A stretch of 64,000 nucleotides of DNA from Catenuloplanes indicus (GTDB lineage Bacteria > Actinomycetota > Actinomycetes > Mycobacteriales > Micromonosporaceae), in NCBI RefSeq assembly GCF_030813715.1, contig NZ_JAUSUZ010000001.1:5766001-5830000 (forward strand), read 5' to 3'. Shown here piece by piece: positions 17,518 to 25,683 of this stretch (position 1 is the stretch's first letter; each line of letters opens with the position of its first letter). The notes beneath the pieces were generated by a model. That model was not told where the DNA came from, searched no databases, and saw nothing but the letters and a program-made list of their open reading frames with translations. A program made the translations under genes and the position numbers.

Positions 17518-17644
17518 CGGCGTGGTGACGCCGGGCATGCTCCCGCGGGCCAACCGCGCGGTGTCCTCCGGCTCCGCTGGCGCTCCGCTCCGGACGCCGC
17601 GGCGGAGCCGGTTCCGCCGCTGGTCACCACGACCACGCGAGTTC

Positions 17645-17679
17645 CCCTTGGGCCGCGGCACCCCGCCGCGACCCAAGGG
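17645..17679. terminator. Strong hairpin in convergent gap
   Basis: Arms 17645-17659 and 17665-17679 pair at 14 of 15 positions around a 5-base loop. There is no T tract. The site between converging genes suggests a bidirectional terminator. Confidence 0.5.
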
Positions 17680-17910
17680 CGCGAGGGGCCGATCCGGCCA
17701 CCCAATGCCCGAAATATTGCGATATAGATATCCGCACCCCGGGGGGAGAATTCGTTGATCGGTTACTCGCGCGCGTCGGCGACCCCGTACGCGGCATGTC
17801 CGATATCTCGTGACAAGGCTGGTGTCTGCGGGGGCTGAGTTCCGCGCCGGAGATGGTGCGCCGTGGTGGGCCGCCGCTGGGCCGCCAGCATGGTGCGGCG
17901 AGGCGGGGGG

Positions 17911-18873
17911 TCAGGCGGGTGCGGTGCGGGTCAGGTAGGTGTGGTGGGTGCTGAAGCCGAGGCGGGCGTAGAGCGCCACCGCGGCCGTATTGTGCTCCTC
18001 GACCTGGAGAAAGGCGCGGCGTGCGCCGATCTCCCGGCCCCAGAGCGCAGCCGCTCGCATCAGGTGCGAGCCGAGGCCGCGGCGCCGATGTTCCGGCAGC
18101 ACGTCGACCAGCGCCACGCCGAGCCACTCGCCGTCGCCGGTGACCGTGGCACGGGTGATCGCGATCGGGGTGCCGTCGTCTCCGTACACCTCCAGGAATG
18201 CGATCTCCGGCACCGCGGTCAGCACGTGCCGCGCGACCTCCGGCGGCGTGCCCTTCCGGGCGGACGCGACCGCGAGCCATTCCTCGGTCATCCGGTCCCG
18301 TACCCGTACCGCGGGCAGGTCGTGCCGGTCCGGCGCCGCCTCCAGGATCGCGGCGACCTGCGCGGTCTGGAACAGCGTCAGCGGCGCCGTCGTCCAGCCG
18401 CGCGCATCCAGCTCCGCGTTCACCGGCGCGGCCAGCGGCAGTGGGATGTTCATCCGCGGTGGCAGCCCGTGCGCGCGGTACCACGCCTCGACCGCGTCGA
18501 CGGCCGCGGGCAGCGGCCGGTCCGGGTCGCCGATCGGCAGCGCGGTGTTGGCCCGCCCGGTCCAGCCACCGGCCGCGCGGAGCAGCCAGCCACCCTGGCG
18601 TTCCTGCACCGGCGCGGGCCAGGCCTCGTTCGCGGCGATCTCGGAGGCGATCACGTCGGCGGCCGTCGGGCGCCGGGTGGGCGGCACCCGCTTGGCGCGG
18701 TGCACCTCGTCCAGTGGTACCCGGACCGTACCGGCCGAGGTTGCGATCGTGAGATCGGTCTCGCTCAGCGCGACCAGTTCGCCCAGTGAGTCGGAAAAGA
18801 GCGTCCGGCCACCGCGGGAACCGACAATTCGCCGCACTACGACCCGGTGTCCCACATCCTGCCTACGGAGCAC
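17911..18873 (-). CDS. Two-domain GNAT acetyltransferase (Rv0428c-like)
   Basis: 320 residues. The first 65 residues form a small beta-barrel-like domain ([11 protein letters not shown] to [12 protein letters not shown]). The GNAT domain occupies the C-terminal half, with acetyl-CoA binding at [15 protein letters not shown] and the final strand [15 protein letters not shown]. Architecture matches the Rv0428c-type family. GTG 18873 has GGGAGGGGG 6 bases upstream. Acceptor unknown. Divergent from fdxA, an arrangement I recall as common in actinobacteria. Confidence 0.85.
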   Translation of the reverse strand: MLRRQDVGHRVVVRRIVGSRGGRTLFSDSLGELVALSETDLTIATSAGTVRVPLDEVHRAKRVPPTRRPTAADVIASEIAANEAWPAPVQERQGGWLLRAAGGWTGRANTALPIGDPDRPLPAAVDAVEAWYRAHGLPPRMNIPLPLAAPVNAELDARGWTTAPLTLFQTAQVAAILEAAPDRHDLPAVRVRDRMTEEWLAVASARKGTPPEVARHVLTAVPEIAFLEVYGDDGTPIAITRATVTGDGEWLGVALVDVLPEHRRRGLGSHLMRAAALWGREIGARRAFLQVEEHNTAAVALYARLGFSTHHTYLTRTAPA

Positions 18874-18957
18874 GATCGACCCCCTCCCCGGCGAGATACT
18901 AGGCTCTTATGCGCCGTGGGTTGTGAAGCGAGCGGCGTTGTATCGGAGGAGAGACCC

Positions 18958-19284
18958 GTGACCTACATCATCGCCGAGCCCTGCGTCGATGTTCTGGACA
19001 AGGCATGCATCGAGGAGTGCCCGGTCGACTGCATCTACGAGGGCAACCGGATGCTCTACATCCACCCGGACGAGTGCGTCGACTGCGGTGCGTGCGAGCC
19101 GGTCTGCCCGGTCGAGGCGATCTTCTACGAGGACGACGTGCCGGACCAGTGGAAGAACTACACCTCGGCCAACTACAGCTTCTTCGAGGACCTCGGCTCG
19201 CCCGGTGGCGCCTCCAAGGTTGGCAAGATCGACAAGGACGACCCGTTCGTCGCCGGCCAGCCGCCGCGCGGCGAGGGCCACTGA
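18958..19284 (+). CDS. fdxA: Seven-iron ferredoxin
   Basis: 108 residues. Cluster ligands are CIEECPVDC in the first half (3Fe-4S plus one 4Fe-4S ligand) and [12 protein letters not shown] in the second (4Fe-4S). The length and acidic C-terminal tail fit actinobacterial FdxA, an electron carrier to oxidoreductases and P450s. GTG 18958 is set by GGAGGAGAG 4 bases upstream; longer readings lack a site. The stop overlaps the dapC start. Confidence 0.95.
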   Translation: MTYIIAEPCVDVLDKACIEECPVDCIYEGNRMLYIHPDECVDCGACEPVCPVEAIFYEDDVPDQWKNYTSANYSFFEDLGSPGGASKVGKIDKDDPFVAGQPPRGEGH

Positions 19285-20372
19285 CCGGCCTCGCGGCGCG
19301 ACTGCCGGACTTTCCCTGGGACCAGCTCGTCCCGGCGAAGGCGACGGCGTCCGCCCATCCCGGTGGGCTCGTCGATCTGTCGATCGGCACGCCGGTCGAC
19401 CCGGTCCCCGCGGTCGTGCGCGACGCGCTGGCCGCGGGGTCGAACGCGCCGGGTTACCCGCTGACCGCGGGTAACCCGAAACTGCGCGCCGCCATCGCGG
19501 CCTGGCTCGCGGCCACCTGCGGTGCCGACCTGCCCGGTCTCGGCGTGCTGCCCACGATCGGCTCGAAGGAGCTGGTCGCGTGGCTGCCCACGCTGCTCGG
19601 CATCGGTCCCGGCGACACCGTGGTGATCCCGGAGGTGGGCTACCCGACGTACGAGGTGGGCGTCACGCTCGCCGGTGCCCGGGCGGTCCGTTCCGACTCG
19701 CTCACCGCGCTCGGGCCGGAGCGCGTGCGGCTGGTGTGGATCAACTCGCCGTCCAACCCGACCGGCCGGGTGCTCCCGGCCGCGCACCTGCGCAAGGTGG
19801 TCGACTGGGCGCGCGAGCGCGGCGCGATCGTGGCCAGTGACGAGTGCTATCTGCCGCTCGGCTGGGAGGCGGAGCCGGTCTCCGTGCTCTCGCCCGAGGT
19901 GCGCGGCGACAGCTACGCGGGTGTGCTCGCGGTGCACTCGCTGTCCAAACGCTCCAACCTGGCCGGCTACCGCGGCGGTTTCCTGGGCGGCGACCCGGGG
20001 ATCGTGGCCGAGATCCTGTCCGTGCGCAAGCACGCCGGCATGATCGTCCCGGAGCCGGTTCAGGACGCGATGACCGCGGCCCTCGGCGACGAGCACCACG
20101 TGACCGAGCAGCGCGCTCGCTACGAGGCACGCCGGAAGAGGCTGCGGGCGGGCCTGACCGCGGCCGGCTTCCGGATCGAGCATTCCGAGGCCGGGCTCTA
20201 CCTCTGGTCGACCCGGGACGAGGACTGCTGGGACACGGTCGCCTGGCTGGCCGAGCGCGGGATCCTGGTGGCTCCCGGCGCCTTCTACGGCCCGGCCGGC
20301 GCGAAGCACGTCCGGGTCGCGCTGACCGCATCCGATGCCCACGTCGACGAGGCGGTTCGGCGACTCAGCTGA
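19281..20372 (+). CDS. dapC: Succinyldiaminopimelate transaminase, probable CTG start
   Basis: About 363 residues, fold type I aminotransferase. The PLP lysine is in [24 protein letters not shown] and the GSKELVAW loop are also present. It converts N-succinyl-2-amino-6-ketopimelate to N-succinyl-LL-diaminopimelate in lysine and peptidoglycan precursor synthesis. In frame there is no ATG, GTG or TTG near the conserved [10 protein letters not shown]-terminus; CTG 19281 overlaps the fdxA stop as CTGA, mimicking an ATGA junction. dapD and dapE lie 15-17 kb away. Confidence 0.9.
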   Translation: MTGLAARLPDFPWDQLVPAKATASAHPGGLVDLSIGTPVDPVPAVVRDALAAGSNAPGYPLTAGNPKLRAAIAAWLAATCGADLPGLGVLPTIGSKELVAWLPTLLGIGPGDTVVIPEVGYPTYEVGVTLAGARAVRSDSLTALGPERVRLVWINSPSNPTGRVLPAAHLRKVVDWARERGAIVASDECYLPLGWEAEPVSVLSPEVRGDSYAGVLAVHSLSKRSNLAGYRGGFLGGDPGIVAEILSVRKHAGMIVPEPVQDAMTAALGDEHHVTEQRARYEARRKRLRAGLTAAGFRIEHSEAGLYLWSTRDEDCWDTVAWLAERGILVAPGAFYGPAGAKHVRVALTASDAHVDEAVRRLS

Positions 20373-20423
20373 CGCATGGGCCCGGCTCGACGGCGCCGGG
20401 CCCCGTGCCGCTTCTGACGACCA

Positions 20424-20492
20424 TGAGCGGCCGCTCAGGTGTGCGAAAAGTCGATCCACGGGCGAAGTGGACGGCTTTTCGCACACCCTGAG
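20424..20492. terminator. Long palindromic element between convergent genes
   Basis: A perfect 14-bp palindrome (TGAGCGGCCGCTCA, 20424-20437) leads into a hairpin whose arms GGTGTGCGAAAAG (20438-20450) and CTTTTCGCACACC (20475-20487) pair perfectly, with a further inner TCCAC/GTGGA pair. It sits in the 213-bp gap between dapC and the sensor gene and may be a bidirectional terminator or a mobile palindromic unit. Confidence 0.6.
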
Positions 20493-20585
20493 GCGCAACT
20501 CAGGCGCGGCGGACCGGCTCTACTGTGAGATCTCGGCACGAAGTGCCGGACATTCGGGCGCGCGGGGCGGGCCGGCGCCGGTGGC

Positions 20586-22415
20586 TCACTTGAAGCGGTT
20601 CGTGACCGACCGGCGGTTCTTGCCCGGGGCGGAGTCGAGCAGCGCCCGCTGGATCAGCGCCTGTTCCTTACGGTGGCGCCCGGCCGCGTCGCAGAGCGTC
20701 AGGACGTAGCCGCGGACCAGGCGGTCGGCGCGCAGGTCGCGGCAGCTGACGTCGAGGACGATGCGGCTGCCGTCGTCGCGGAGCAGGCTCCACTCCTCGC
20801 GGACGCCGTCCGTGTTGCCGGAGCCGCGGGCCAGCTCGAACGTGCGATCGATCTGCGGCCGGTCGTCGGACTGGATCAGGTCGGCCAGCGTGCCGAACGC
20901 GCGGGGCCGGATGCCGAGCACGATGGGGAGCGAGGGGGAGTAGTAGCGGATGCGGTCCGCCTCGTCGACGATCAGGACCACGTCGCTGGTGTTCTGGACG
21001 ACCGCGGAGACGTACTGCTCGGACTCGCGGCGGGTCATCTCGGCGGTCAGGAAGATCCGTTCCAGCGCCAGCGTGGCCTGCACCGCGACCACCTCGATGC
21101 TATCCTGCAGGGCCCGCAGCACGTGCGTGTCGGCGGAGACGAAGAGCGCGCCGACCCGGGGCGGGCCGATCGTGGCGTCGTCCAGCACCAGCGGGCAGAC
21201 CAGCGTGCCGGGGAGGTTGCCCAGCTGGTCGGCGAGCGCGGGGTGCAGCGTGTGGGTGCGCAGCAGGCGGGTGCGCCGGGCGGCCGCGGGCGTGGGCAGC
21301 GGGTACGGCGTGGGCATGCCGGGACCCCAGACGCTGTTCGCGGCCGCGGGCTTGCCGTCGGCGCGGTGCACGGACAGCACGATCCGGTGGCCGGCGTCGT
21401 TGAGCAGCGCCCTGACCGCGCCGCGGATCGCGCGGTCGACCTCGTCCGGACCGGCGGCCGCGACGAGTGCGCCGCAGATCTCCCGCAGGTGCCGCTCGCG
21501 GGCGAGCAGCCGGCGGTGCTTCTCCACGGCGTCGAACAGCCGGGCGAAGACCGCGCCGTAGATCACCGTGGCCAGCGCGGCGATCATCACGCCGTCGACG
21601 ACCTCGCCGCGCACCGTCTCGACCAGCAGCACGCCCGGCGGGATCAGGACCGAGACGCCGAGCAGCACCTTCCACACCAGCCGCAGTTCGCCGGGCTCGG
21701 CCGCAGGCGGTGAGGTCAGCCGGGACATCGACGGGTGCAGCGCGGCCTGGCCCCAGGCGGTGTAGAACAGCAGGTAGGCGAGTTCGAACGGGCTGCCCTC
21801 CGGCCAGCCGCCGTAGCGCAGGTCGAGCACCAGCCAGGCCACGTCGCCGAAGAGCAGGCCGGCGGCGCCGACGGCGAGCAGCGTCACGGACGCGCTGAGC
21901 CGGGTGTCGATGGTGACACCGACCGTGGCCAGCAGCAGGAACAGGCAGCCGAGCGAGTGGGTGGCCGCGCTGGTGACGTCGCCGCCGTCGGTGCGCAGCG
22001 CCGGGCCGAGCAGCAGCACCCAGGCCAGCAGCGCGACCGAGGCGCCGAAGGTGAGCCAGTCGATCAGCCGGGAACGGTCGCGGAGCAGCCCGCTCGGCCG
22101 GGTCAGCTGGATCAGGCCGATCACGATCAGCGGGAACATCGCCAGGTAGGCCACCTCGGACACGATCAGCCGGGCGCCGTGCGCGTACTGGCCGTAGAAC
22201 GTGTCGCCGAGCGCCATCACACCGGCGGCCGCGGCCAGCCACCACCACGGCGCGCGGCGCAGCGGACCGTTCCACCGCACCCCGGTGACGATCGCGCCGA
22301 TCGTGACCAGGCCGATCAGCGCGAAGATCAGCGAGTCCGGCAGCGGGGTGAAGACGGCGGCGCCGAGCACGATCATCACCGCGGCGTGCGCGGCCATCAT
22401 GCGGCGGGCGGTCAC
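20586..22415 (-). CDS. Membrane/GAF/PAS sensor protein lacking its output domain
   Basis: About 609 residues. Eight to ten membrane segments (residues 1-300) are followed by a coiled linker (EKHRRLLARERHLREI), a GAF-like domain (about 320-460) and a PAS domain (about 475-590: VVLIVDEADRIRYYSPSLPIVLG). This is the N-terminal half of the GGDEF/EAL proteins of Micromonosporaceae, but it stops at ALIQRALLDSAPGKNRR and 7 further residues, exactly where ALxDxLTGLxNR would open a GGDEF domain. GTG 22415 (GGAGG 11 bases upstream) is preferred over ATG 22484. Possible signal-sensing stub. Confidence 0.75.
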   Translation of the reverse strand: MTARRMMAAHAAVMIVLGAAVFTPLPDSLIFALIGLVTIGAIVTGVRWNGPLRRAPWWWLAAAAGVMALGDTFYGQYAHGARLIVSEVAYLAMFPLIVIGLIQLTRPSGLLRDRSRLIDWLTFGASVALLAWVLLLGPALRTDGGDVTSAATHSLGCLFLLLATVGVTIDTRLSASVTLLAVGAAGLLFGDVAWLVLDLRYGGWPEGSPFELAYLLFYTAWGQAALHPSMSRLTSPPAAEPGELRLVWKVLLGVSVLIPPGVLLVETVRGEVVDGVMIAALATVIYGAVFARLFDAVEKHRRLLARERHLREICGALVAAAGPDEVDRAIRGAVRALLNDAGHRIVLSVHRADGKPAAANSVWGPGMPTPYPLPTPAAARRTRLLRTHTLHPALADQLGNLPGTLVCPLVLDDATIGPPRVGALFVSADTHVLRALQDSIEVVAVQATLALERIFLTAEMTRRESEQYVSAVVQNTSDVVLIVDEADRIRYYSPSLPIVLGIRPRAFGTLADLIQSDDRPQIDRTFELARGSGNTDGVREEWSLLRDDGSRIVLDVSCRDLRADRLVRGYVLTLCDAAGRHRKEQALIQRALLDSAPGKNRRSVTNRFK

Positions 22416-22525
22416 GGGCCTGCCAACCTCCGGATCCGGTCTTGTGTCTGATATCGGTCTGTCAGCCGAAAGGTGTGAGCGCATATCGTCCGCCCGGACC
22501 GTGGATCAGGGCAATAGTGCGAATG

Positions 22526-23161
22526 TCATGTCAGTGGAACGATGAGATCGGCGCGGCCCTTGGTAGTGGCGATCAACTCCGCGTTGGTTTGGTCGCTGCC
22601 GAGCGCGTGCGACCGTGCTCTCGCCTCGTCCCGGCCGAACGCGATGTGCCGCGCGATCAGCCGGCGCAGCCGTTCCGGCTCGTCCAGGTCCAGGTACCAG
22701 GCCTCGTCCAGCAGCCCGCGCACGCCGGCCCAGACGCCGTCCGGCACCAGCAGGTAGTTGCCCTCCGTGATGACCAGCCGGGTCTCCGGTGGCACCGGGA
22801 TCGCACCGGCGACCGGCTCCTCGATCTCCCGGCGGAACTCCGGCGCGTAGACCACGCCGCCGGTCTCCGACCGCAGCCGGTGCAGCAGCGCGACGAACCC
22901 GGCACCGTCGAACGTGTCCGGCGCACCCTTGCGCGCGTGCCGGCCGAGCCGGTGCAGCTCCGCGTCGGCGAGGTGAAAACCGTCCATCGGTACGACCGTG
23001 ACGGCCGCTCCGGCCTCGGTCAGCGCGGCGCCGAGGCGTGCGGCGACCGTCGATTTCCCGGCGCCGGGCGGGCCCGCGATGCCCAGGATGCGGCGCGTGC
23101 CACCGCTCGCCAGCCGGGTGGCCCGGTCCAGAAGATCGCCCCACTGCATGGGCTCCAGCAT
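22526..23161 (-). CDS. P-loop nucleoside/sugar kinase family protein
   Basis: 211 residues. Walker A is GPPGAGKST near residue 30; PMDGFHLADAEL and APDTFDGAGF follow, typical of the uridine kinase/phosphoribulokinase-like YfhF/FrcK group; ITEGNYLL carries the Walker B-like acidic residue. Substrate not determinable. ATG 23161 lies within reach of GGGGAG, which itself is in the arm of a hairpin (23167-23191); the in-frame ATG 12 bases later is an alternative. Confidence 0.82.
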   Translation of the reverse strand: MLEPMQWGDLLDRATRLASGGTRRILGIAGPPGAGKSTVAARLGAALTEAGAAVTVVPMDGFHLADAELHRLGRHARKGAPDTFDGAGFVALLHRLRSETGGVVYAPEFRREIEEPVAGAIPVPPETRLVITEGNYLLVPDGVWAGVRGLLDEAWYLDLDEPERLRRLIARHIAFGRDEARARSHALGSDQTNAELIATTKGRADLIVPLT

Positions 23162-23166
23162 AAAAT

Positions 23167-23191
23167 CGGCTCCCCGCTGAGCGGGGAGCCG
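23167..23191 (-). promoter_or_regulatory. Terminator-like hairpin overlapping the kinase ribosome-binding site
   Basis: Arms CGGCTCCCCGC and GCGGGGAGCCG pair perfectly (11 bp) around a 3-base loop. On the minus strand the stem is followed by ATTTTATG, where ATG is the kinase start, and the second arm contains the GGGGAG Shine-Dalgarno. It can be a terminator for the upstream secreted-protein gene, a leader switch, or both. Confidence 0.6.
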
Positions 23192-23315
23192 ATCCGGCGT
23201 ACCGCCAGAGCTGACCGGCACACCCGAGGTCGGGAGTGTCGGCGGTAACAGAGCGTGGGCACCGGTACGCGTCGCGGGAATTTTATCTCGCAAAACCGCG
23301 ATCGTCGAAAAATTC

Positions 23316-23810
23316 TCAAGCGGACTGCGATGCCGGCAGGCGAACTCCCGTACCGATGATCAGGAATTGGTAGGTCGCGGTGCGGCAGGCGGCGGACGCC
23401 GCGGGCGGCACGAACACCGGAATGGTCCCGGCGTCGACGGTCTCGCCCGGCCCGAGCGTGAACGGCAGCCCGGGCGGCGCGTGGTACGGGCCGACGGTCA
23501 GGTCGGACGTGGTCGCGTGGCAGTCCGGCCGGGACACGGTCAGGACGCTGCCGACCAGCGCGTCGATCCGTACCCGGCCGTCGTGCGGGTTGGTCAGCCG
23601 GATGCGCAGCGGCGTGGTGGTGCCCGGCGCGGGTGCCTCGACCGGCTCGCTGCGCAGCCGGAAACGGATCGTCTCGGTGCCGCCCGCCGGTGCCACCGGT
23701 TTCTCCGCCGCGGTCGCGTCCGCGTGCACCGACAGCCCGCCGAGCAGGGCGGTCATCGCCAGTGCCGCCACCGACATCGCCACCCAGCGCCAGCGGTAGA
23801 TGGTCCGCAT
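23316..23810 (-). CDS. Secreted protein of unknown function
   Basis: 164 residues. Signal peptide: MRTIYRWRW, hydrophobic VAMSVAALAMTALLGGL, cleavage likely after VHADA. The mature part is beta-rich and has three cysteines (RPDCHAT, SAACRTAT and none other paired clearly), with FRLRSEPVEAPAPGTTTPLR like an Ig-type or CARDB fold. ATG 23810 follows AAAGGTGA. No homologue recognised. A 14-bp inverted repeat lies just upstream. Confidence 0.7.
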   Translation of the reverse strand: MRTIYRWRWVAMSVAALAMTALLGGLSVHADATAAEKPVAPAGGTETIRFRLRSEPVEAPAPGTTTPLRIRLTNPHDGRVRIDALVGSVLTVSRPDCHATTSDLTVGPYHAPPGLPFTLGPGETVDAGTIPVFVPPAASAACRTATYQFLIIGTGVRLPASQSA

Positions 23811-23832
23811 GCGCTCACCTTTCGGGTCCGTC

Positions 23833-23884
23833 ACCGGTAGGGGCGGACGGGTGTCTCCCCAGCCCTTCGCCCGCCCCTACCGGT
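23833..23884. repeat. 14-bp inverted repeat upstream of the secreted-protein gene
   Basis: ACCGGTAGGGGCGG (23833-23846) and its exact complement CCGCCCCTACCGGT (23871-23884), 24 bases apart, beginning 23 bases upstream of ATG 23810. Either an operator pair or a long-loop hairpin in the 5' region. Confidence 0.6.
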
Positions 23885-24410
23885 AGCTCACTGTGCCGGC
23901 GTGCCCGGTGGCCGCCGCGTGTCCCGCCGCGCCGCGCGGCCCCCCGGCCGGCACCGGTTGACGACGCGCCGGTGGTGCCTGCGAGCGGGCGGGAACTGGT
24001 GCATGGTGCTGGTCCTTCGGGTCCTCGTGCGGGAGCCGTGGCTCGCGCGCCGGTGCGGCGCTGATGACGAATCTGCCGGATCGCGCGTTCGGCGGACATC
24101 CGTTGTCCGTGCGGGAAGATTGAGCGCTCAAGCGTGCGGTCCGGCTGACCGGGCTACCCCGATAGGGCTAACGTCCCGCGTCGATGTGCGCCGATCGGTG
24201 CCGCGACGTCGGCGAACGGTGTGGACCGCCGCCGTCCGGGCAGGGGCGCGGCCCAACGCCTTCAACGACGCGCCACCCGCGCGGTGGCGGTGGTGCGCCG
24301 AATCTCGGCCGGGCGGGGGAGCGCGACACCGGCCTATGTGGATAAAAGCCGCACAGCTCCCAGATATGGAAGCCGATCGTTGACGTGGCCGTAGCGTCTC
24401 TGCAACATTT
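23885..24410. other. Gap without a supported gene
   Basis: About 525 bases between the secreted-protein operator and the decayed carbohydrate-binding remnant. Open frames are arginine/proline-rich with no ribosome-binding site, and no RNA structure was recognised. The stretch may be eroded coding sequence of the remnant that follows. Confidence 0.5.
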
Positions 24411-24773
24411 GGCGGCGACCCGGCCACCTACTGGGAGAGCGTGAACCACGTCTGGCCGCAGTGGATCGAAGTGGACCTGGGCACGGCGGCCACGGTCGCC
24501 CACCTGGTGCCGCGGCTGCCCACCGGCTGGGAGGCGCGCACCCAGACGATCGCGGTGCAGGACGGCGCGACCGGCGCCACGCTCGCGGCCGCGGCCGCGG
24601 CCGGGCGCACGTTCGACCCGGGCAGCTGAAACACGGTCACCGTCCCGCTCTCCGCCACTGCCGGAGCCGAATCAGGGGCCGGCGGTCGGCGCGGCCACGT
24701 TCAACGGCCTGCGGCTGGCGAACAACCACCAGGACATCCGCACGACCACGCCACTGCGGATCACGATCAACCC
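24411..24773 (+). pseudogene. Remnant of an F5/8-type (CBM32-like) carbohydrate-binding domain
   Basis: The frame from 24411 reads GGDPATYWESVNHVWPQW then VDLGTAATVAHLVPRLPTG, the signature of a discoidin domain at the end of secreted glycosidases. A TGA at 24627-24629 replaces what appears to have been GGA (SGNTVTVP), and coding similarity continues after it. From 24667 a different frame reads ATFNGLRLANNHQDIRTTT, implying a frameshift. No start, signal peptide or catalytic domain remains. Confidence 0.7.
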
Positions 24774-24816
24774 CCGACCGCGGTACGGGGCGGCGGACAC
24801 CCGCCGCCCCGGCCGT

Positions 24817-25638
24817 TTAGGCGCGGGTCACCGGCAACTGCACCTCGGTCACCCAGGCGGCACGATCCTCCGGCACCTCCAGGCTCACCTCGCGCGGCGG
24901 CGCCGTACCCCGGTAGCCGTTCTGCTCCACCCAGGCACCCAGCGTCTGGTACGCCGCCTCGATCTCGTCCGGCCGGCCGCGGTGGATCACGGTCGCCGCC
25001 GCCGGCAGCGCGGGCAGGTCCAGCACGTCGAACGCCGGGTGCGGCGGGGTGCCGGCCGGCACCGGCACTGCCGCGAAGACCGTGCTGCCCTCGCCGGCCT
25101 CGGTCGTCGCGTAGTGCGCCACGCCGGGTCCGACGATCCGGATCCCGGCCGTCTCCACCCGCGTGCACAGGTCCTGGAACAGCGGCCCGAGCACCGGGCT
25201 GATGTGCTCCGGCCCCCACCCGCCGATCGGTGCGGACAGCTGCGCCACCCGCACCGCCGGAACGTCCTTGATCACGACTTCCTCCGTGGCCATCTGACCC
25301 TCGCTCTCGATGAGCCGGAGCCTCGCCGCTACCCGGGCCAGCCGGGCCCGGTCCGCGCTGACCCGCTCCGCCAGCTCCGCCTGGCGCAACCGCAGCATCC
25401 CGCGCAGCTGCCCGGCGTCGACCCGCTCGTCGACGATCCGGCCGACCTGGTCCAGGCTGAAGCCGAGGTCCTTGAGCGCGACGATGCGGTTGAGCCGCGA
25501 CAACTGAGCGGCGCTGTAGTAGCGGTATCCGCTGAGCTCATCCACGCGGGCCGGGCGCAACAGCCCGATCGCGTCGTAATGGCGCAGCATGCGGACCGAC
25601 AACCGGCCCAGTACGGCGAACTGCCCGATGCTGAACAT
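24817..25638 (-). CDS. MerR-family regulator with GyrI-like effector domain
   Basis: 273 residues. The winged helix-turn-helix at 1-70 (FSIGQFAVLGRLSVRMLRHY, GYRYYSAAQLSRL) and a coiled dimerisation helix (75-115) lead to a GyrI/AraC-effector-like domain (120-273) that binds small, often toxic, ligands, as in BltR/TipA relatives. ATG 25638 is preceded by GGGGGT. Next to a Ser/Thr kinase gene and an MFS pump on the same strand, which it may control. Confidence 0.9.
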   Translation of the reverse strand: MFSIGQFAVLGRLSVRMLRHYDAIGLLRPARVDELSGYRYYSAAQLSRLNRIVALKDLGFSLDQVGRIVDERVDAGQLRGMLRLRQAELAERVSADRARLARVAARLRLIESEGQMATEEVVIKDVPAVRVAQLSAPIGGWGPEHISPVLGPLFQDLCTRVETAGIRIVGPGVAHYATTEAGEGSTVFAAVPVPAGTPPHPAFDVLDLPALPAAATVIHRGRPDEIEAAYQTLGAWVEQNGYRGTAPPREVSLEVPEDRAAWVTEVQLPVTRA

Positions 25639-25683
25639 GACACCCCCAAGGCTTCCGCCTCACACGGTGTCAGAGTCAACGGC

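Larger units (their letters stand above)
17291..17910. other. 620-bp convergent intergenic region without a supported gene
   Basis: Between the convergent membrane-protein and acetyltransferase genes. It holds the 15-bp tandem repeat, two hairpins (17498-17517 and 17645-17679) and an AT-rich patch around 17705-17735 that is unusual for this sequence. Open frames here have proline/arginine-rich, low-complexity translations and no initiation signals. Confidence 0.6.

Noticed and set aside
17473-17758. Plus-strand frames near the AT-rich patch in the convergent gap
   Set aside because: Translations are proline/arginine-rich and lack start signals; the hairpins and repeat explain the region better.
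24126-24200. Possible riboswitch-like segment (ACCCCGATAGGG)
   Set aside because: I looked for c-di-GMP, cobalamin and ydaO signatures and found no matching conserved core.
24168-24503. Minus-strand frame across the discoidin remnant
   Set aside because: It is antisense to the clear carbohydrate-binding similarity and has no ribosome-binding site.
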